60,920 bases of DNA from Chthoniobacterales bacterium (GTDB taxonomy: Bacteria > Verrucomicrobiota > Verrucomicrobiia > Chthoniobacterales > UBA10450): positions 1 through 60,920 of the forward strand of contig DATENU010000001.1 of the NCBI GenBank assembly GCA_035274845.1, written 5' to 3'. Under the pieces are notes generated by a model. It saw nothing but the letters and a program-made list of their open reading frames with translations. It made no database searches and was not told the DNA's origin. The position numbers and the translations under genes are program-made. Positions 44,078 to 52,983 of this stretch are shown here, piece after piece (positions within the stretch are counted from its first letter, which is position 1; the number at the start of each line of letters is the position of its first letter).

Positions 44078-45559
44078 CTACAATTTGCACGACAACGGCG
44101 TCGCGACGTGTTCAAGCGATTTGCGTTCGGCGTCGACGCCGAGCCATGCTTCCACGAGCGCTCCGATAACCATGAGCCCTGCGCCGACCAGATAGCCGGC
44201 GAACAATGCGACTCTGGACCCGGTGCCGATGATCCATCCGAAAAGGATCGGCGCTCCGACTCCGCCGGCCAGGGTTCCGAACGCGTAGAAGATCGCAATC
44301 GCCAGCGCCCGAATCTCGAGCGGAAAGATTTCGCTGACGGTTAGATAGGCTGAACTCGCGGCCGCGGATGCGACAAAAAAGATGACCATCCAGGCGATAG
44401 TCTGCGTTTGCGCCGTGAGCATCCCGGCGTGGAAAAGCCAGCCTGTCGCGGCGAGCAATAAGCCGGCGATCGCATAAGTGGCGGCGATCATCTTCTTGCG
44501 GCCGATCGTGTCGAAAAGATGTCCGAGCACGAGCGGGCCGAGAACGTTTCCGAGAGCGAACGGCAACAGATAACCGCCCACGTTTTGCGCCGGAACATCG
44601 TAGAAGCGCATCAGGACCAGGCCGTAAGTGAAAAAGATCGCGTTATAAAAGAACGCCTGGGTCAGCATAAGGACGAAGCCGAGCAGAGAGCGGCGGCGAT
44701 GTTCGTGCACGATTGTATGCCAAATCTCGTGCAACGGAGTGTGCGTGCGCGTGCGGATGGAGATTGGAGTAATGGAGTGCTGGAGTGATGGGGAATTCGC
44801 GTTGCCATTGCTCTTGCCATTACTCCAATACTCCACTACTCCATTCCCCCTCTCCTCCGCGATCGAGCGCTCGACTGTTTCAACGATCCGCTCCGCCTCC
44901 TGCGCCCGCCCGTGGATAAGAAGCCAGCGCGGGCTTTCCGGAATCCAACGCCGGAAAAAGACGACGACCAGCCCAAGGATCGCGCCGATTCCAAAAGCGA
45001 GACGCCAACCCAGCCAGACCGGCAACCGATGCGGATCGAGGAGGATCACTGTCGCGGCCGACCCCATCGCTGCGCCGACCCAGTAGGAGCCGTTGATCAT
45101 CAAATCCACGCGACCGCGGACGCGTGCTGGAATCAGTTCGTCGATGGCTGAATTGATCGCAGCGTATTCCCCGCCGATGCCTGCGCCTGTGAGCGCCCGA
45201 AAGAAAGCGTAACTGGCGAAGCTCCAGGAAAAGGCCGTAAGCGCCGTAGCCGCGAGATAAACCGCCACAGTGATGAAAAACAATTTCTTCCGACCGAGCC
45301 GATCTGTTCCGTATCCGAAAAGCAGTGCCCCGATTACCGCGCCAGCCAAATAGAATGTCGCGCTGGCGCCAACTTGCGCATCGGTGAAGCCAAGCGTCTC
45401 TCGATGAGTCAGAATTCCGCCCAGTGAGCCAGCCAGCGTCACCTCCAGCCCGTCAAGAATCCAAGTCGCGCCGAGCGCGAAGACAATCAGCCAGTGCCAG
45501 CGGCTCCAGGGCATTCGGTCCAGCCGCGCCGGCACATACGATTCGACCCACTGTCCCAT
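44078..45559 (-). CDS. MFS transporter, sugar porter-like
   Basis: A 493-residue twelve-span transporter. Motif A FGYGTDRLGRKKLFF is at 81-95, PESPRWLLIHGRAQEAERI (207-225) is typical of sugar porter and SV2-like members after span 6, and the second-half motif GHLFDTIGRKKM mirrors motif A. The central cytoplasmic loop (about 237-266) is lengthened by an in-frame repeat insertion (44763-44850). Substrate is unknown. The POT transporter follows on the same strand, with its start about 67 bp beyond the stop. Confidence 0.92.
   Translation of the reverse strand: MGQWVESYVPARLDRMPWSRWHWLIVFALGATWILDGLEVTLAGSLGGILTHRETLGFTDAQVGASATFYLAGAVIGALLFGYGTDRLGRKKLFFITVAVYLAATALTAFSWSFASYAFFRALTGAGIGGEYAAINSAIDELIPARVRGRVDLMINGSYWVGAAMGSAATVILLDPHRLPVWLGWRLAFGIGAILGLVVVFFRRWIPESPRWLLIHGRAQEAERIVETVERSIAEERGNGVVEYWSNGKSNGNANSPSLQHSITPISIRTRTHTPLHEIWHTIVHEHRRRSLLGFVLMLTQAFFYNAIFFTYGLVLMRFYDVPAQNVGGYLLPFALGNVLGPLVLGHLFDTIGRKKMIAATYAIAGLLLAATGWLFHAGMLTAQTQTIAWMVIFFVASAAASSAYLTVSEIFPLEIRALAIAIFYAFGTLAGGVGAPILFGWIIGTGSRVALFAGYLVGAGLMVIGALVEAWLGVDAERKSLEHVATPLSCKL
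44763..44850. repeat. 8-bp periodic inverted repeat inserted within an MFS coding gene
   Basis: The left arm (44765-44792) is three 8-mers of the form GGAGTNNT then GGGG. The right arm (44817-44850) is the complementary pattern with units ATTACTCC, AATACTCC and ACTACTCC. The spacer of about 25 bp contains two GCCATTGCTC/TTGCCATT-like copies. The whole length keeps the reading frame and codes for a loop rich in Ser, Asn and Thr. Confidence 0.75.
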
Positions 45560-45650
45560 ATCGCAAACCTAGGTGGATCGCGAACTCCGTCGAGCGGCGT
45601 AGGGCTCGATCCACCTTGACGCGGCGACATGCGTCAGGCACAAACATGTC

Positions 45651-46769
45651 GTGAACAATCCTACCGCGCTCTCGCGTCGGGGATTTGCGAAACTTCTGGG
45701 AGCTGGCGCTGCCTATGCGGCGTTCCGGCCGGCCTTGGGACTTTCGGAATCCACTCCTGCCGCTCAAACCAAAACGTCCGACGTCGTCCGGCTCAGTTCG
45801 AATGAAAACCCGTACGGTCCTTCGCCGGCCGCGCTCAAGGCAATGACCGCCGCTTTTCCTCTGGCCTGGAAATATCCGGACGAAACACAGGAAGATCTGG
45901 TCGAAGCGCTGGCAAGACTAAATCAGGTTCCGAAAGAGCAGATCCTGCCGGGCGCTGGCTCAGGCGAAATCCTGAAGGTTTCGGTCGCAGCGTTTACAAG
46001 CTCCGCGAAGAAGCTGGTAGTGGGCGACCCGACGTTTGAAGCCTGCGCTGGACATGCCAAGGCGAGCGGCGCGGAAGTTGTGAAGGTCAAGTTGAACGCC
46101 ACTTACGCGCATGATTTAACGAAGATGCTCGAGGCTCCCGGGGTCGGCCTTCATTACATCTGCAACCCGAACAATCCGACCGCGAGTCTCACGCCGAAGG
46201 CCGATCTCCGCGCCTTCCTCGCGAAAGTTCCGCGCGAAACGATGGTTCTCGTGGACGAAGCGTACCATCATTTCGTCGAGAGCCCAGATTATGAGAGCGT
46301 GATTCCGCTCGTGAAGGACTACCCAAACCTGATCGTGGCGCGCACGTTTTCGAAGATCTACGGGATGGCCGGATTGCGCTGTGGCTATTGCGTCGCCCAG
46401 CCGGACAAGATTGAGCTGATGCGCGCGCAGCAGTCGTGGGACAGCGTCAGCATTATGGCGATCGTCGCCGCTCGCGCGAGCCTGGACGACGCCGCACAAG
46501 TGACGAACGGACTAAAGAACAATACCGACGTGCGGAAGTATGTTTGCGACGAGCTGGACAAGATGAAGTTCAACTACATACCGTCGCAGGCGAACTTCAT
46601 GATGATCGATATGCGGCGTGAAGTGAAACCGCTCATCGCCGCGTTCAAAGAGAAGAAAGTGCACGTCGGCCGGCTCTTTCCGCCTCTGCCGAATCACCTG
46701 CGGGTGACGATCGGGACCAGGCCGCAAATGGAACGGTTTCTGGCGGCTTTTAAAGAGCTGTCCGCTTAA
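45651..46769 (+). CDS. Tat-exported aminotransferase, histidinol-phosphate aminotransferase-like
   Basis: A 372-residue fold-type I PLP enzyme of the HisC subgroup with an unusual twin-arginine signal: SRRGFAKLLGAGAAYAAF at residues 8-25. GTG is the start. The body has SSNENPYGPSP (49-59), the HisC opening; ICNPNNPTAS (170-179), VDEAYHHF (201-208) and the PLP lysine K235 in ARTFSKIYGMAGLRCGY; the C-terminal PNHLRVTIGT arginine binds the substrate carboxylate. Cofactor-loaded export fits Tat. Substrate is open: aromatic or other amino acids are more likely than histidinol phosphate in the periplasm. Confidence 0.92.
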   Translation: MNNPTALSRRGFAKLLGAGAAYAAFRPALGLSESTPAAQTKTSDVVRLSSNENPYGPSPAALKAMTAAFPLAWKYPDETQEDLVEALARLNQVPKEQILPGAGSGEILKVSVAAFTSSAKKLVVGDPTFEACAGHAKASGAEVVKVKLNATYAHDLTKMLEAPGVGLHYICNPNNPTASLTPKADLRAFLAKVPRETMVLVDEAYHHFVESPDYESVIPLVKDYPNLIVARTFSKIYGMAGLRCGYCVAQPDKIELMRAQQSWDSVSIMAIVAARASLDDAAQVTNGLKNNTDVRKYVCDELDKMKFNYIPSQANFMMIDMRREVKPLIAAFKEKKVHVGRLFPPLPNHLRVTIGTRPQMERFLAAFKELSA

Positions 46770-46776
46770 CGAACAA

Positions 46777-47109
46777 TTATTCCTTCGCGATCTTGCCGCC
46801 CCACGAGAGGATCTTTGCTTTCGTCCCGGCGGCTTCGGCTTCCTTGATGTCGCCGTTGCGATTGTAGAAAAGCGATAGACTGGTCCAGGCAATCTGATCG
46901 TTAGGGCGCAATTCGGTCGCCTTCTTGCCGGCGTCGATCGCTTCCGGAAATCGACCGGTCTTCATCAGCGCCATGCCGAGGGCGTGCCAGCCATCGAAGA
47001 AGGCCGGGTCCAGCTCGACGCAACGCCGGTATTTTTCCACGGCGCTCTCCAACTCCCCGATTGCCAGATCGCCATTCGCGTCGTCGAAGATTTCGTCGAG
47101 CTGCGACAT
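46777..47109 (-). CDS. Small TPR protein
   Basis: A 110-residue cytoplasmic protein, without signal peptide, made of about three TPR units: ELESAVEKYRRCVELDPAFF, then WHALGMALMKTGRFPEAIDAGKKA and AWTSLSLFYNRNGDIKEAEA. The ATG at 47109 is chosen, since the upstream frame is within the previous gene and atypical. It lies 23 bp after the PpiD-like gene on the same strand and probably on the same transcript. Confidence 0.85.
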   Translation of the reverse strand: MSQLDEIFDDANGDLAIGELESAVEKYRRCVELDPAFFDGWHALGMALMKTGRFPEAIDAGKKATELRPNDQIAWTSLSLFYNRNGDIKEAEAAGTKAKILSWGGKIAKE

Positions 47110-47132
47110 CCGGACACCGGGACCCGCGCTGT

Positions 47133-48677
47133 CTAACTTGTGGCGAGCTGGAGCTGGGCAGCCTGCCGCCGCTCCTGCAGCCACTCGTCAAACACGGCCG
47201 CGCGCTTGCTCTGGAGATAGCTTGTCTCGAACATCGTCTTGACCTTGGGATACTCGCCCAGCTCGGCCGGTTCGCGCTTTTCCAGCACAGCCACCAGGCC
47301 TCCTTTTTCTGTCGGGACAAAATCGGTCGAGTCACCCGGGTTCAATTCGTTGACCGCATTCTTAATGGCCGGCAGATCGGGCGTCTCAACTTTGGCCGGT
47401 TTGTCTTTCTCTGCCGTCAGCACCGGACTCGGCGCGGGTGTCGCTGTCGGGCTATCGACAATCGAAAAGGGCGGAATTCGTTCCACTTGCAGGCCGCTCT
47501 GGTTCATTGCCGTATCCAGAGGTGTGCCCGCTTTCAGCGCTTCCCGAATCACGCGGGCGGTGTCCGCACCCTTGTTCGCAACGAGCTGACGGAGCTTCTC
47601 CTTCTTCAGGGCTTCGGTAATTTTCGGCTTGGCTTCATCCAGGGTGAGCGGGCGTCCCGGGACAATCCCCAGCAAATGGATGATATAAAATCCTTCCGGG
47701 CCCTGAATCGCGTCGCTGAACGGCGCCTGCTCCGTCAGTTGAAAGGTGTATTGAGTAAGCGCCGGGACCTTGGCGAACTGCAAATCGGGCGCCGCCGCCG
47801 TAAATTCTCCCGTGCTCGCTACCGGCACATTGAACTTGGCGGCCACGTCGGAGAATTTGGCGCTCTTGTCGAGCAACCCCTGCACCATGTCGTTTGCCTT
47901 GTTCGCCAACTTCTGAAGCGCATCCACTCGCTCCTTTCCGGTCAGTTTCTTTTCCTCCTCGTTGAAGGTGAAGGCCACGAATTCGACGCGACGTTTTTCG
48001 TCATTCTTAAATTCCGCCTTATGAGCCTCAAAGTATTTCGCGATGTCTTCATCCGAGATCTTGACGTCCTTCTGGAAATCGTCTTCGCGAAAACGAACCA
48101 GAGCCACCTGGAGTTTGCCGTGGGTCTGCTGGTAATATTCCATGCTTTCCGAGTCAGCGACCTGGAGACCGGTCCCAATCAGCTCTTTTACGCGATTGAG
48201 CGAAAGTTGGTCGGAAATGAGTTCCTCGATTTGCCCTTCTCTGAACCCGAGGGACGGCAGATTCTTCTGGGTAAACTCAGTGTATTTGTTGATGTCGAAC
48301 CCGGTGTCGCCGCGGAATGGCCGCAGCGTTTGCACGAAATTGTCGATCTCTCCCTGGGTGGGGTGGATTCCCAGTTTCTGCGCTTCGTGAATGAGGACCA
48401 GCCGATTGAACGTGAAGCTGACATACATATCGGCTTCGTTCGTCGCGCCCGCGGTCAGCTCGTGCCAAAGGGACAGGCCCAGCATCTGGGCCAGGGTCAG
48501 AAGACGCGCGCTCCGCTGGAATTCCACCTGAGTCACCGGCCGGTCGTAAATGCGTCCGATATCGCTCACGCGTGGAACGCCCCAACTGGTTTTGTTGAAA
48601 TAAAAGATGAAGGGAATGGCCAGGATCGCGATCACGATCATGAGCCACTTATGATGCTTGCGCATTACGGTAATCAT
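47133..48677 (-). CDS. PpiD/SurA-like periplasmic chaperone (peptidyl-prolyl isomerase-like)
   Basis: A 514-residue protein with one N-terminal anchor (residues 11-26: WLMIVIAILAIPFIFYF) and a SurA N-domain-like helical region to about 220 (YDRPVTQVEFQRSARLL, then FNRLVLIHEAQKLGIHPTQGEIDNFV). A parvulin-like segment lies in the middle, including EQAPFSDAIQGPEGFYIIHLLGI near 320-345, and a C-terminal helical domain closes the protein. A Pro/Ser/Thr-rich linker occurs near 415-430. PpiD-type proteins help outer-membrane and secreted proteins fold on leaving the Sec channel, consistent with the many secreted proteins here. Confidence 0.9.
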   Translation of the reverse strand: MITVMRKHHKWLMIVIAILAIPFIFYFNKTSWGVPRVSDIGRIYDRPVTQVEFQRSARLLTLAQMLGLSLWHELTAGATNEADMYVSFTFNRLVLIHEAQKLGIHPTQGEIDNFVQTLRPFRGDTGFDINKYTEFTQKNLPSLGFREGQIEELISDQLSLNRVKELIGTGLQVADSESMEYYQQTHGKLQVALVRFREDDFQKDVKISDEDIAKYFEAHKAEFKNDEKRRVEFVAFTFNEEEKKLTGKERVDALQKLANKANDMVQGLLDKSAKFSDVAAKFNVPVASTGEFTAAAPDLQFAKVPALTQYTFQLTEQAPFSDAIQGPEGFYIIHLLGIVPGRPLTLDEAKPKITEALKKEKLRQLVANKGADTARVIREALKAGTPLDTAMNQSGLQVERIPPFSIVDSPTATPAPSPVLTAEKDKPAKVETPDLPAIKNAVNELNPGDSTDFVPTEKGGLVAVLEKREPAELGEYPKVKTMFETSYLQSKRAAVFDEWLQERRQAAQLQLATS

Positions 48678-48807
48678 AGGAAGAGACGCCCCGGTCTGGG
48701 CGGCCCAGAACTTACGAAGCCTTCCAAAAGCGCCAACTGTTTTCTGTCGCTGCTTCGCCCGGCGAAATGCACCGAGCGACCAGGCCGCAAACTCGACCCG
48801 GCGGCGG

Positions 48808-50037
48808 CTAGGGAATTCGTTTCTCGGAAACCGCCGCTCGGACTTTGAGGCGCAACGCGTTTAGCCGGATGAATCCGGTCGCGTCGCTCTGGTTGTAAGC
48901 GTCCCCGCCGCCCCCCTCCATGGTCGCGATTTCGGGATCGTAAAGGCTCTTCGGGCTCTTCCTTCCGGCGGCGATAATGTTGCCCTTGTAAAGCTTCAGC
49001 CGGACATTGCCAGTGACATCCCGCTGCGTTTCGGTCACGAGCGACTGGAGGGCTTCCCGTTCCGGGGCGAACCAGAAGCCATTGTAAACGAGCGCGCTAT
49101 ATCTCGGGATCAGGCTGTCTCGCAACTGCATCACTTCGCGGTCCATGGTGAGCGATTCCATCTGCCGGTGCGCGAAATGGAGAATGGCGCCCCCGGGGGT
49201 CTCATAAACCCCGCGGCTTTTCATTCCCACGAAACGGCTTTCCACCATGTCCACCCGGCCAATCCCATGTTTCCCGCCGATCTTATTCAACCTCTTCATC
49301 ACGCCCAGAGGGTAGAGTTTCTCTCCGTTCACCGCGCAGCAATTTCCATCGCGGAATTCGAGCTCGATATATTCCGGTTCGTCGGGAGCGTCTTCGGGCG
49401 CGACGCTGAGCTTGTACATCCCACGAGCTTCCGCCGAGCTGGCGTCGAACCACGGGTCTTCCAGCATTCCACTCTCAAAACTAATGTGCAGGAGGTTTCG
49501 ATCGGTCGAATACGGTTTCGAGGCGCTCGCTTCCACGGGAATGCCCTGCGCCGCCGCGTAAGAGATCATTTCAGCCCGCCCGGGAAACTGCTTTCGAAAA
49601 CGCTCCTCTCGCCAGGGAGCAATAACGCGCAGCTCCGGCCCAAGCGCAGCCGCGGTCAATTCGAAGCGGACCTGGTCGTTCCCCTTCCCCGTGGCACCAT
49701 GGGCGATCGCATCTGCCTTCCTCGCCTGCGCGAGCTCGACCATTCGCTTTGCGATCAACGGACGCGCAATGCTCGTCCCGAGGAAATATTGTCCCTCGTA
49801 AATCGCCCCGGCCTGCATCATCGGGAAGATGAAATCCCGGGCAAATTCTTCGCGCAGATCTTCAATCACGCAGCTCGCGGCCCCGGTCGCCAGCGCCTTT
49901 CCTTCCAAGCCGGCGAGCTCTTCCTCTTGTCCAATATCCGCGCAGAACGCAATGATCTCGGCGTCATAATTCTCCTTTAGCCAACGAAGAATCACGGACG
50001 TGTCGAGTCCACCCGAATACGCGAGTACGATTTTCAT
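48808..50037 (-). CDS. argG: Argininosuccinate synthase
   Basis: A 409-residue ArgG catalysing citrulline + aspartate + ATP to argininosuccinate in arginine synthesis. The PP-loop [10 protein letters not shown] is at residues 6-15, the aspartate/citrulline site [13 protein letters not shown] at about 115-127, and [20 protein letters not shown] follows. The C-terminal tetramer helix is present. It starts right at the stop of the phosphofructokinase gene (no gap). No other arg gene is in the window. Confidence 0.97.
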   Translation of the reverse strand: MKIVLAYSGGLDTSVILRWLKENYDAEIIAFCADIGQEEELAGLEGKALATGAASCVIEDLREEFARDFIFPMMQAGAIYEGQYFLGTSIARPLIAKRMVELAQARKADAIAHGATGKGNDQVRFELTAAALGPELRVIAPWREERFRKQFPGRAEMISYAAAQGIPVEASASKPYSTDRNLLHISFESGMLEDPWFDASSAEARGMYKLSVAPEDAPDEPEYIELEFRDGNCCAVNGEKLYPLGVMKRLNKIGGKHGIGRVDMVESRFVGMKSRGVYETPGGAILHFAHRQMESLTMDREVMQLRDSLIPRYSALVYNGFWFAPEREALQSLVTETQRDVTGNVRLKLYKGNIIAAGRKSPKSLYDPEIATMEGGGGDAYNQSDATGFIRLNALRLKVRAAVSEKRIP

Positions 50038-51117
50038 CTAATCCCCGAATGAAATATCGACGTCCCGCGCGGTCTGGACCAATTCGCCATCCGGCGGCAC
50101 GAGCTTCAGCCGATTCACGGCGTCAGCGATCGGCACATGGCGGACCTGGTAGTTTTGGTAGCTGACCATCGAGCCGAATTGCTTTTCGTTAATGAGCTTT
50201 ACCGCTTTGACGCCGAAGCGGGTCCCGAGAATACGGTCCAGAGTGGTCGGCGCTCCGCCTCTCTGAAGGTGCCCGAGGACCGTGCAACGAGTTTCTCTTC
50301 CGGTATGCGCCGCGATCTCGCGCGCGACTACATTGCCGACTCCGCCAAGACGATCTTCGCCTTCTGTGTTTGGCCGCATCACGACCTGCCCATCGCGCGG
50401 GCGCGCGCCTTCCGCGACGACGACAATGGCCGAAGGCTGCCCGCGATCGGCGCGAGCCTGGAGGGCGGCTGCGATTCTGTCGTAGGCAAAGGGAATCTCC
50501 GGAATCAAAATAATGTGGGCCCCGCCGGCGATGCCGCCGTGCAGAGCAATCCAGCCGGCATGGCGTCCCATTACTTCCAGGACCATGACGCGTTTGTGGC
50601 TTGTCGCTGTGGTATGCAGGCGATCGAGCGCGTCCATCACGGTGTCCACCGCGGAATCGAAACCGAAGGTCATGGCCGTGGCCTCCAAATCGTTGTCGAT
50701 GGTTTTCGGAACGCCGATGCAATTGATTCCGGCCGCCTGCAATTGCTGCGCGGTCGCCATCGATCCATCTCCGCCCACCACGATCAGGCTATCGACACGC
50801 AGTGATTTCAGAACTTCGCGGGCATCGGCAATGACCTGGTCAGCAACATCCGCCGGCTCACCGGCTCCGATTTTTGCCACAAAGTGCCCACGGTTCGTCG
50901 TCCCGATGATTGTTCCGCCGCGGGGCATGATGCCGGCCGTGTCACGCCGCTGAAGAAGTTTGTAGTTACCCGGTGGAAGCAGGCCCTCGAAGCCATCGAG
51001 AAATCCGATCACTTCCCATCCCAGTTTCTCGGCCGAGAGAACAACGCCTCGCAGGACGGCATTCAACCCAGGACAATCGCCGCCGCTCGTCAAAACGCCG
51101 ATACGGGGCTTGTTCAT
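50038..51117 (-). CDS. pfkA: 6-phosphofructokinase, group III (G/K type)
   Basis: A 359-residue PfkA-family enzyme phosphorylating fructose-6-phosphate. GVLTSGGDCPGLNA opens the protein, GGDGS (115-119) carries Gly at the position that distinguishes ATP use, and PKTIDND (137-143) carries Lys where E. coli has Gly124. The G-then-K combination is that of the group III (actinobacterial and Thermotoga-like) ATP enzymes, while PPi enzymes have D and K. MGRHAGWIA, EIPF and GHLQRGG follow in the usual order. It precedes argG directly and follows the carboxypeptidase gene by 18 bp. Confidence 0.95.
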   Translation of the reverse strand: MNKPRIGVLTSGGDCPGLNAVLRGVVLSAEKLGWEVIGFLDGFEGLLPPGNYKLLQRRDTAGIMPRGGTIIGTTNRGHFVAKIGAGEPADVADQVIADAREVLKSLRVDSLIVVGGDGSMATAQQLQAAGINCIGVPKTIDNDLEATAMTFGFDSAVDTVMDALDRLHTTATSHKRVMVLEVMGRHAGWIALHGGIAGGAHIILIPEIPFAYDRIAAALQARADRGQPSAIVVVAEGARPRDGQVVMRPNTEGEDRLGGVGNVVAREIAAHTGRETRCTVLGHLQRGGAPTTLDRILGTRFGVKAVKLINEKQFGSMVSYQNYQVRHVPIADAVNRLKLVPPDGELVQTARDVDISFGD

Positions 51118-51135
51118 TTGCGACGGCGCAAAAAA

Positions 51136-52080
51136 CTAGAGCGTTTTCTTCGGGTCGATCATCCGGCCACCGGCGGTCCATTGGTCGTGCAATTGCCAGC
51201 CGCGGGTGAGGAGTTGGGCTCCTTCGTCAAAACGATTGCTGCTGCCGAGCATGACGACAATCAAATGCCGCGGGATCACCGCCGTCCGACTTTCTTCTTT
51301 CAGAATTTGGGATTCACGTTGCGCGGAAAGAATCAGGCAATCCCCAGCGCGCGCTGTCCGGCCGGTCTTCACCCCATCAACCCCGTTCGTTCCGAGCAGT
51401 TCGTTCGTATTCCGGAGCATGTAACCTTTTTTTTCCGCGCCGCGACTAAAGGAAATCTGCCGTTCCTTTTGGGAAACATAAAAACGAAAAGAGGCCTTGT
51501 TCACGGCATAACGGGTAAGCCGCGCGAGATCCGAAGCAGTGGAATACGGCATCGAACGCTCGCCGGTGTCGATGCCGTGCGGATTTACGAAACGGGTCCG
51601 CTCCATCCGAAGCGTTTTCGCTAGGAAGTTCATCTGGCCGACAAAGATTGCGACTGGAGAGCCGTTTCCCGCCGAAGGCACGATCGCCTGAAGCGCAATG
51701 CCAACCTGATGGGCCAGGGTATAGGCGGCGATGTTGTCCGATTGAACAAGCGCAGCGTAAAGAAGGTCACGCAGGGTGATCCGATCGCCCGGTTGAAAGC
51801 CGATAAGATTGTCGCCGGTGCCGGCAAACGCCTCCGGCGGAATAGCCACGAGCTGATTCAGGTCGCCCCCTCTTTTCTCCGCCCAGTCGAGGACGACCAT
51901 GGCGGTCGCGACTTTGGTGAGACTGCCAATCTGGCGTTTGTCCCTTGCTTCCCTTTCCTCCAGCACGTGTCCCGTCTGGGCGTCGACGATGACGTAACAC
52001 TTCGCCGCCCGAAGGGCGGGTCCAGCCGGCAGACAAAGCGCGATTGCGAAAAGAGCGAGCCAAAAACGACGGAAATTCAT
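51136..52080 (-). CDS. D-alanyl-D-alanine carboxypeptidase, S11 (PBP5/DacA-like)
   Basis: A 314-residue secreted serine peptidase. A signal peptide (about 1-26) is followed by VIVDAQTGHVLEER. The active-site motifs are SLTK (S53, K56), SDN in QSDNIAAYTLA near residue 115, and KTG in DGVKTGRTARAGDC near 240. It trims peptidoglycan stem peptides. A longer GTG start at 52104 would add eight residues before the charged N-region; the ATG is preferred. No C-terminal amphipathic anchor is obvious. Confidence 0.92.
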   Translation of the reverse strand: MNFRRFWLALFAIALCLPAGPALRAAKCYVIVDAQTGHVLEEREARDKRQIGSLTKVATAMVVLDWAEKRGGDLNQLVAIPPEAFAGTGDNLIGFQPGDRITLRDLLYAALVQSDNIAAYTLAHQVGIALQAIVPSAGNGSPVAIFVGQMNFLAKTLRMERTRFVNPHGIDTGERSMPYSTASDLARLTRYAVNKASFRFYVSQKERQISFSRGAEKKGYMLRNTNELLGTNGVDGVKTGRTARAGDCLILSAQRESQILKEESRTAVIPRHLIVVMLGSSNRFDEGAQLLTRGWQLHDQWTAGGRMIDPKKTL

Positions 52081-52186
52081 CACGGTAACAAAAAACCGCT
52101 GCACCTTAAGCGCCGCTGGTTGGTTGGCAACCGGTGAATCAGCGCGAGAATATCCCGCGCATTCAAAATCCGCTTTCGCCTACAGC

Positions 52187-52867
52187 TTAGTGGAGGGCGA
52201 TGTCGTGGCGCGTGCCGTAACGGAACGGATTGGGGCTAAGCACCAGATAAATGCGCTCTGCCGCATTCACGAGATCAAACGACCGGGCGTATCCCAATCC
52301 GCTGGCGCGTACTGTTCCGCCGCGGCCTTGGAGTTCGCTGCCACCCGCCATGTCGAATTCATAAACCACGATGCCGCGGTCTATATCGGTAACCCGGACA
52401 TGCAACGCCAGGTGCGATTGGCCAACCCCAAGATGGCCGAAGAAAAGAGCGCGTCCCGCGGCGCTTCCCCCATCCACGAGCGCAAATTGCCCTTCAACGA
52501 GCCAGCCAGTCCGCGGTGTTTCGTAGTCCTTCAGGATTCGGGCCGGCGCCATCTTCTCGAGTTGCTCCTTCAGGTCGCCCGCAAATTCAACCGGGGTGAG
52601 CGCCTTGCGGATCGGCATTTCGCCATCCGAATTGGTCTGATCTCCCGTAAAAATGGCGCCATCAATGCAGAAGGGCCGAATATAAATTGCCTTGGGCTCG
52701 TAGGCGCCGACGCCGCAATTATTGGTCGTCATGTAAATGCCCTTCGAGTCTTTCGCGTCCGCTGCGACCGTGCGGGTGGACCCGCCGGCAACCTCCGTTC
52801 TGGTGACATACATGTCGGCGCAGGAACAAAGAAGAATGCTGGAAAGAAGAGCGAGGAAAGGTTTCAT
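52187..52867 (-). CDS. Lipoprotein with DUF4410-like domain
   Basis: A 226-residue protein with lipobox LCSC (Cys16) after a short hydrophobic signal. The body contains PAYIYIRPF-like and VEGQFALVDGGSAAGRALFFGHLGVGQSHLALHVRV, the FT-x-(I/V)-D-x-G-S-x-A pattern of DUF4410, with glycine-rich strands. It lies about 105 bp upstream of the carboxypeptidase gene on the same strand. Function unknown, probably an outer-membrane or periplasmic lipoprotein. Confidence 0.7.
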   Translation of the reverse strand: MKPFLALLSSILLCSCADMYVTRTEVAGGSTRTVAADAKDSKGIYMTTNNCGVGAYEPKAIYIRPFCIDGAIFTGDQTNSDGEMPIRKALTPVEFAGDLKEQLEKMAPARILKDYETPRTGWLVEGQFALVDGGSAAGRALFFGHLGVGQSHLALHVRVTDIDRGIVVYEFDMAGGSELQGRGGTVRASGLGYARSFDLVNAAERIYLVLSPNPFRYGTRHDIALH

Positions 52868-52983
52868 AAGGATTAATCAATCACCCGGGGTCGCCGGCTT
52901 TGGACGTACGACAGCGGATTTTCTCGATAAATGATGCAACTCCCGTGCCGTGTGACGCACAAAAAAACCCGGTTAGCGGCCCC

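Noticed and set aside
47061..48848. 595-residue ORF opposite the PpiD-like gene
   Set aside because: Long but it is the mirror of a well-supported gene, and it crosses into the neighbouring argG 3' end.
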